DNA of 64,000 bases from assembly GCF_020615385.1 (NCBI RefSeq), contig NZ_JAJAVB010000022.1, positions 68,212-132,211 on the forward strand, read 5' to 3'. Below are positions 63,833-64,000 of this stretch, in pieces. The notes under the pieces are model-generated. The model was not told the origin of the DNA, made no database searches, and saw only the letters and a program-made list of their open reading frames with translations. How positions within the stretch are numbered: position 1 is the first letter of the stretch; each line of letters starts with the position of its first letter. The position numbers were made by a program, and so were the translations under genes. The DNA is from Jiella soli (GTDB lineage: Bacteria; Pseudomonadota; Alphaproteobacteria; Rhizobiales; Rhizobiaceae).

Positions 63833-64000
63833 TTAGCGGAAGAGCGAGAGCAGGGTCTGCGAGGAGGAGTTGGCGATCGAGAGCGCCTGGACGCCGAGCT
63901 GCTGCTGGGTCTGGAGCGCCTTCAGCCGGGTCGATTCCTCGGTCATGTCGGCGTCGACCAGCGAGCCGACACCCTTGTCGATCGTGTCCATCAAATTGCC
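63833..64000 (-). CDS. Flagellin, C-terminal part (truncated by window edge)
   Basis: The last 168 bases encode, on the minus strand, 55 residues ending [20 protein letters not shown], then [23 protein letters not shown] and TAA. This is the conserved flagellin D0 C-terminal helix (compare the typical LVDADM(T/N)EES..LQ(T/A)QQQL and IAN..PQ.LL.LFR). The N-terminus and the central domain lie beyond the right edge. A flagellin gene 43 kb from the main flagellar cluster suggests a second flagellar locus or a separate flagellin cluster to the right. A strong terminator follows. Confidence 0.92.
   Translation of the reverse strand, partial: GNLMDTIDKGVGSLVDADMTEESTRLKALQTQQQLGVQALSIANSSSQTLLSLFR

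Overview
The window is about two-thirds G+C, densely coded and free of rRNA, tRNA, CRISPR or transposase genes. It comes from an alphaproteobacterium of the order Hyphomicrobiales (Rhizobiales). Diagnostic features are the flaF-flbT pair, the MotB/MotC/MotD set, a Rem/FtcR-type orphan flagellar regulator between fliK and flgE, a CckA cell-cycle kinase, a DksA with a decayed zinc finger, and RIME-like intergenic repeats. The gene order fliF - X - motB - motC - motD/fliK - rem - flgE is, from memory, that of Brucella and its relatives. Family-level placement (Aurantimonadaceae or Brucellaceae-like) is only a guess.

Region 1 (0-20.5 kb) is a flagellar cluster transcribed leftwards: fliF, a FliH-like gene, motB, motC, fliK(motD), rem, flgE, flgK, flgL, flaF, flbT, flgD, fliQ, flhA, fliR, a FliJ-like gene, cheL/flgJ, a FlgN-like gene and a FliL-like gene. 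Many neighbours overlap by 4 bp (ATGA or GTGA). Direct repeats of GTTAA with an 11-bp period lie upstream of fliF, rem (two sites) and flgE. They fit both the CtrA box (TTAA-N7-TTAA) and an OmpR-type Rem/FtcR site. A PilZ protein, a PHA-granule family protein and an unknown membrane protein lie beyond the cluster's downstream end.

Region 2 (20.7-35.6 kb) is housekeeping: a CLC chloride transporter, alaS, recA, pseudouridine kinase and glycosidase (psuK-psuG), cckA, an unusually long FliO-domain protein, dksA and an M42 aminopeptidase. CckA is the kinase that feeds CtrA, so regulator and candidate targets sit in one window.

Region 3 (35.7-49.9 kb) is a catabolic island with four regulator or exporter genes and two convergent operons. 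The rightward operon encodes a tripartite tricarboxylate transporter (tctC-A-B), a tartrate/D-malate dehydrogenase and a D-tartrate dehydratase with all expected catalytic residues. The leftward operon is suyA-suyB-slcC-comC, which would convert both enantiomers of 3-sulfolactate to pyruvate and sulfite. A YeiH/SuyZ-type exporter with a divergent LysR gene, an FCD-type GntR and a UTRA-type GntR complete the island. Three clear inverted-repeat operator candidates lie in its divergent promoters, and two RIME-like elements sit at operon junctions. A lower-G+C 2H-phosphoesterase gene sits where the two operons meet.

Region 4 (50-64 kb) is a mixed accessory and housekeeping stretch: a serine hydrolase, an AbrB-family membrane protein, a cation/proton antiporter, a DUF4112 protein, a chromate transporter, three small unknown proteins, an Lhr-type helicase, a DUF2778 (Tlde1-like) envelope protein, a DMT exporter and a lipoprotein. 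The last 168 bases encode the C-terminus of a flagellin running off the right edge, with a good terminator behind it.
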